Positions 5,367 to 7,334 of a DNA stretch of 7,334 bases are shown in pieces. Source of the DNA: an uncultured Prosthecobacter sp. (GTDB taxonomy: Bacteria; Verrucomicrobiota; Verrucomicrobiia; Verrucomicrobiales; Verrucomicrobiaceae); NCBI GenBank assembly GCA_947523045.1, contig CANNUR010000148.1:1-7334 (forward strand), written 5' to 3'. The notes below the pieces were generated by a model that was not told the origin of the DNA, did no database searches, and saw only the letters and a program-made list of their open reading frames with translations. The stretch's first letter is position 1. Each line of letters begins with the position of its first letter. A program made the position numbers and the translations under genes.

Positions 5367-5376
5367 TCTGCCGCCC

Positions 5377-6513
5377 TCACTCAAACGCCAGCAGGAAGCG
5401 GCGCTGGAAGTTGAGGGCGGTTTCGACCTGGTCGATCTCGATGGACTCATCGACCGTATGAGCTTGATCGATGCTGCCGGGGCCGAAGACGAGGCTGGGG
5501 ATGCCGGCGCGGGCGAGTTTGCTGGCGTCGCAGCCGAAGGGCACGCCGCAGGGCGTGGGATCGAGGCCGAGCCCGGCGAGCACGGTTGCGGCGGTGCGGG
5601 TGACGATCGAGTCGGTCGGGGTGTCGAGGGCTTCGTCGACCAGCAGCACGGGTTCCTCGATCTCGCCGCGAATGCCGGGGCGGCGGGCGCAGACCTCGTC
5701 GACCAGGCGGCGGTAGTGGGCGAGGGCGGTCTCGGCCTTTTCGCCGGGCAGCAGTCGGCGGTCAATCTCGATGGCGCAGCGGTCGGGCACGAAGTTGACC
5801 TGCACGCCGCCCTGGATGACGCCGACGCTGCAGGTGGCCGGACCGGTGAGCGGGTGGGCGTGCGCGGCCATGGCTTCGGCATCAGCCTCAAGGGCGGCGA
5901 TGACCTGGGCCATGGCGCCAATGGCGTTGGCGCCGAGGTGGGGTTTCGAGCTGTGCGCGGCCTTGCCATGCACAACGATGCGGCAGCGCAGCACGCCCTT
6001 GGTGGCGGTGACCAGGCGCAGCTCGGTGGGTTCGGCGACGATGGCGGCGTCGGCGCGCAGGCCCTCGCAGAGGCGGACGACGCCGCGGTAGGAAAACTCC
6101 TCGTCGACCGCGGCGGCAAGCAGGACCTCGCAGGGCGGGGTGATCCCCTCGTCGTGCAGCGAGGCGAGCGCGTGCATCATGGTGGCGAGACCGGCCTTGG
6201 TGTCGCAACTGCCGCGGCCGAACATCCGGCCGTCGCGGATGACCGGCTCAAACGGCGGGATGGTCATGCCCTGGACCGACACGGTGTCGGTATGCGCCTC
6301 GAGAACGATGCGGCGGTCCGGGTAGCGGCCGGGCAGGCGGACGAGCACGTTGGGGCGACCGGGAAACACCTCCTGTTCGCTCACTTCCAGCCCACGCTTC
6401 TCGAAGAAGGCGCGGATGTAGGCGGCGATTTCGCCCTCGCCGGGGCCGCCGTAGGCGGGGTTGACGCTGTTGATGCGGACGAGGTCCGCCAGGGTGGCGA
6501 TGACGGGGGACAT
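5377..6513 (-). CDS. M20 family amidohydrolase/peptidase (ArgE/DapE-like)
   Basis: This 378-residue enzyme has a complete M20 di-zinc site: His74 and Asp76 (LEAHTDTV), bridging Asp104 (GSCDTKAG), general base Glu138 with ligand Glu139 (VDEEF), Glu161 (VAEPTE) and His352 (QAHTVDE). The middle segment, about 175-290, with AAHSSKP, is the lid/dimerisation domain. The family removes acyl groups from amino acids or trims peptides in the cytoplasm (acetylornithine deacetylase, succinyl-diaminopimelate desuccinylase and relatives); the substrate cannot be chosen from sequence alone. The frame is open further upstream to 6828, but family-like sequence begins at MSPVIATLADLVRINS, so ATG 6513 is taken. 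That leaves 28 bases after the gmhA stop, consistent with co-transcription. Its stop is followed almost directly by the GxxExxY element. Confidence 0.9.
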   Translation of the reverse strand: MSPVIATLADLVRINSVNPAYGGPGEGEIAAYIRAFFEKRGLEVSEQEVFPGRPNVLVRLPGRYPDRRIVLEAHTDTVSVQGMTIPPFEPVIRDGRMFGRGSCDTKAGLATMMHALASLHDEGITPPCEVLLAAAVDEEFSYRGVVRLCEGLRADAAIVAEPTELRLVTATKGVLRCRIVVHGKAAHSSKPHLGANAIGAMAQVIAALEADAEAMAAHAHPLTGPATCSVGVIQGGVQVNFVPDRCAIEIDRRLLPGEKAETALAHYRRLVDEVCARRPGIRGEIEEPVLLVDEALDTPTDSIVTRTAATVLAGLGLDPTPCGVPFGCDASKLARAGIPSLVFGPGSIDQAHTVDESIEIDQVETALNFQRRFLLAFE

Positions 6514-6541
6514 GGCAGGAAAACGCCGTCCGCGGCGCGGC

Positions 6542-7117
6542 TCAGTCGGCAAAGGCCGACTCGACGAACTCGCAGAGCACGTGGCCAGCCATGAGATGGC
6601 ATTCCTGGGCGTAGGCGGTGACCGGGGTCGGCACGCAGTAGGCGTGGTGGGCGAGCGCGGCGCAGTCGCCGCCGTTTTCGCCGGTGAAGCTGACGACCAC
6701 GCAGCCGCGTTCGCGGGCGGCGCGCAGGCCGGCGACGACGTTTTTGCTGGTGCCGGAGGTGGAGATGCCGACGACGACATCGCCGGGCTGGGCGAGGGCC
6801 TCGACCTGGCGGGCGAAGACGGTTTCAAAGCCGAAGTCGTTGCTGTGGGCGGTGAGCACCGAGGTGTCGGTCGTCAGGGCCAGGCCGGCGAGGGCGCGGC
6901 GGTTGGCGCGGTAGCGCACGCAGAGTTCGGCGGCGAGGTGCTGGGCATCGGCGGCGCTGCCACCGTTGCCGAAGAACAGCACCTTCCTGCCGGCGCGCAG
7001 GGCGTCGACCCAGGCCTGGGCGATGGCGGCAAGGGTGTCGCGGCAGCCTTCCAGGCGCTGCAGCGTGGCGAGGTGGCCATCGAGGTGGCCGCGGAACAGG
7101 GAAGAAAAGTCAGACAT
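6542..7117 (-). CDS. gmhA: D-sedoheptulose-7-phosphate isomerase
   Basis: GmhA converts sedoheptulose 7-phosphate to D-glycero-D-manno-heptose 7-phosphate, the first step toward ADP-heptose for the LPS inner core, in the cytoplasm. The 191-residue length is normal. SIS-domain motifs are visible: FFGNGGSAADAQHLAAEL (48-65) with His60 and Glu64, LTTDTSVLTA..ND (81-94), GISTSGTSKNV phosphate-binding loop (117-127), and QECHLMAGHVLCEF (171-184) with His179, matching the catalytic His near residue 180 of the E. coli enzyme. The start ATG 7117 lies seven bases after the stop of the upstream heptose kinase gene. The two consecutive pathway genes form a tight unit. An in-frame extension upstream to 7300 overlaps the kinase gene and is rejected. 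Confidence 0.94.
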   Translation of the reverse strand: MSDFSSLFRGHLDGHLATLQRLEGCRDTLAAIAQAWVDALRAGRKVLFFGNGGSAADAQHLAAELCVRYRANRRALAGLALTTDTSVLTAHSNDFGFETVFARQVEALAQPGDVVVGISTSGTSKNVVAGLRAARERGCVVVSFTGENGGDCAALAHHAYCVPTPVTAYAQECHLMAGHVLCEFVESAFAD

Positions 7118-7124
7118 GGCGGGT

Positions 7125-7334
7125 TCAGTCGGCAAAGGCATGCAGCAGTTCCTCGCGGCTGACGCGCGCGGTGCCGAGCTTGCCGACGACGATGCCGCTG
7201 GCGTGGTTGGCGAGGTCTGCGGCGTCCTCGGCGCCGAGGCCGGCGGCGAGGGCGAGGGTGAGGAAGGCGATGGCGGTGTCGCCGGCGCCGGAAACGTCAT
7301 AGACCTCGCGGGCGCGGGTCGGGATGTGGTGCGG
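7125..7334 (-). CDS. hldA: D-glycero-beta-D-manno-heptose-7-phosphate kinase, C-terminal fragment
   Basis: The last 69 residues of a PfkB-fold sugar kinase are present; the rest lies beyond the right edge. The ribokinase signature 2 is clear ([13 protein letters not shown], with the catalytic Asp in GAGD), followed by the heptose-kinase hallmark [15 protein letters not shown]. The enzyme phosphorylates the product of GmhA at C1. The gene ends soon after the kinase domain (LLHAFAD), so the nucleotidyltransferase domain found at the C-terminus of bifunctional HldE is absent. This is the stand-alone kinase form (HldA, or RfaE domain I), and the adenylyltransferase must be encoded elsewhere. Only seven bases separate its stop from gmhA. 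Confidence 0.9.
   Translation of the reverse strand, partial: PHHIPTRAREVYDVSGAGDTAIAFLTLALAAGLGAEDAADLANHASGIVVGKLGTARVSREELLHAFAD

Noticed and set aside
4649..5461. Plus-strand open frame through both GxxExxY-type elements (270 codons)
   Set aside because: It contains translated CGCAGATG units twice (TADDADGRRW) and is antisense to the intact GxxExxY gene.
5338..6594. Long plus-strand open frame (418 codons) opposite the M20 gene
   Set aside because: Composition is the glycine/alanine/aspartate-rich type expected from the antisense of a GC-rich gene, while the minus strand has a complete M20 active site.
6542..7139. 15-nt repeat TCAGTCGGCAAAGGC at 6542-6556 and 7125-7139
   Set aside because: It comes from two genes ending in the same residues (AFAD plus TGA); a small duplication is possible but chance with shared codon use is enough.

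Overview
The window looks like a high-GC Gram-negative chromosome. Heptose-phosphate genes for LPS inner-core sugar sit at the right edge. The dispersed CGCAGATG-type repeats carrying a GxxExxY nuclease-fold gene resemble those I associate with Verrucomicrobiota (Opitutus-like) and related PVC genomes. That taxonomic call is an inference from style, not from a marker gene.

Left block (1-2089, plus strand): the 3' end of a lemA gene, followed closely by a membrane M48 metalloprotease with a long extra C-terminal half. Right block (5377-7334, minus strand): the 3' end of a single-domain heptose-7-phosphate kinase, gmhA, and an M20 family amidohydrolase, read in that order as one tight unit. The two blocks converge.

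The 3.3 kb between the two stop codons (2090-5376) is accessory and repeat-rich. It reads as three cassettes. (1) A vapBC-type toxin-antitoxin pair lies between two about 275-bp imperfect direct repeats (2100-2380 and 3196-3465); each repeat abuts a stop codon. (2) A KilA-N protein (3693-4535, minus) sits between two tiny ATGA-overlapping reading frames that resemble stubs of hsdM (upstream) and hsdS (downstream). This suggests the remains of a type I restriction-modification operon, bounded by a 31-bp near-identical direct repeat (3484-3514 and 4722-4752). (3) A GxxExxY/PD-(D/E)XK gene lies in a 442-bp element (4925-5366) with perfect 17-bp terminal inverted repeats that contain both its start and its stop codon. 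A 143-bp internally deleted relative (4722-4864) lies beside it.

The most striking signals are the element whose termini supply start and stop codons, the repeat-bounded cassette layout in a convergent gap, and a perfect 32-bp palindrome inside the KilA-N coding sequence (4298-4329). No CRISPR array, tRNA, rRNA or convincing intrinsic terminator was seen.
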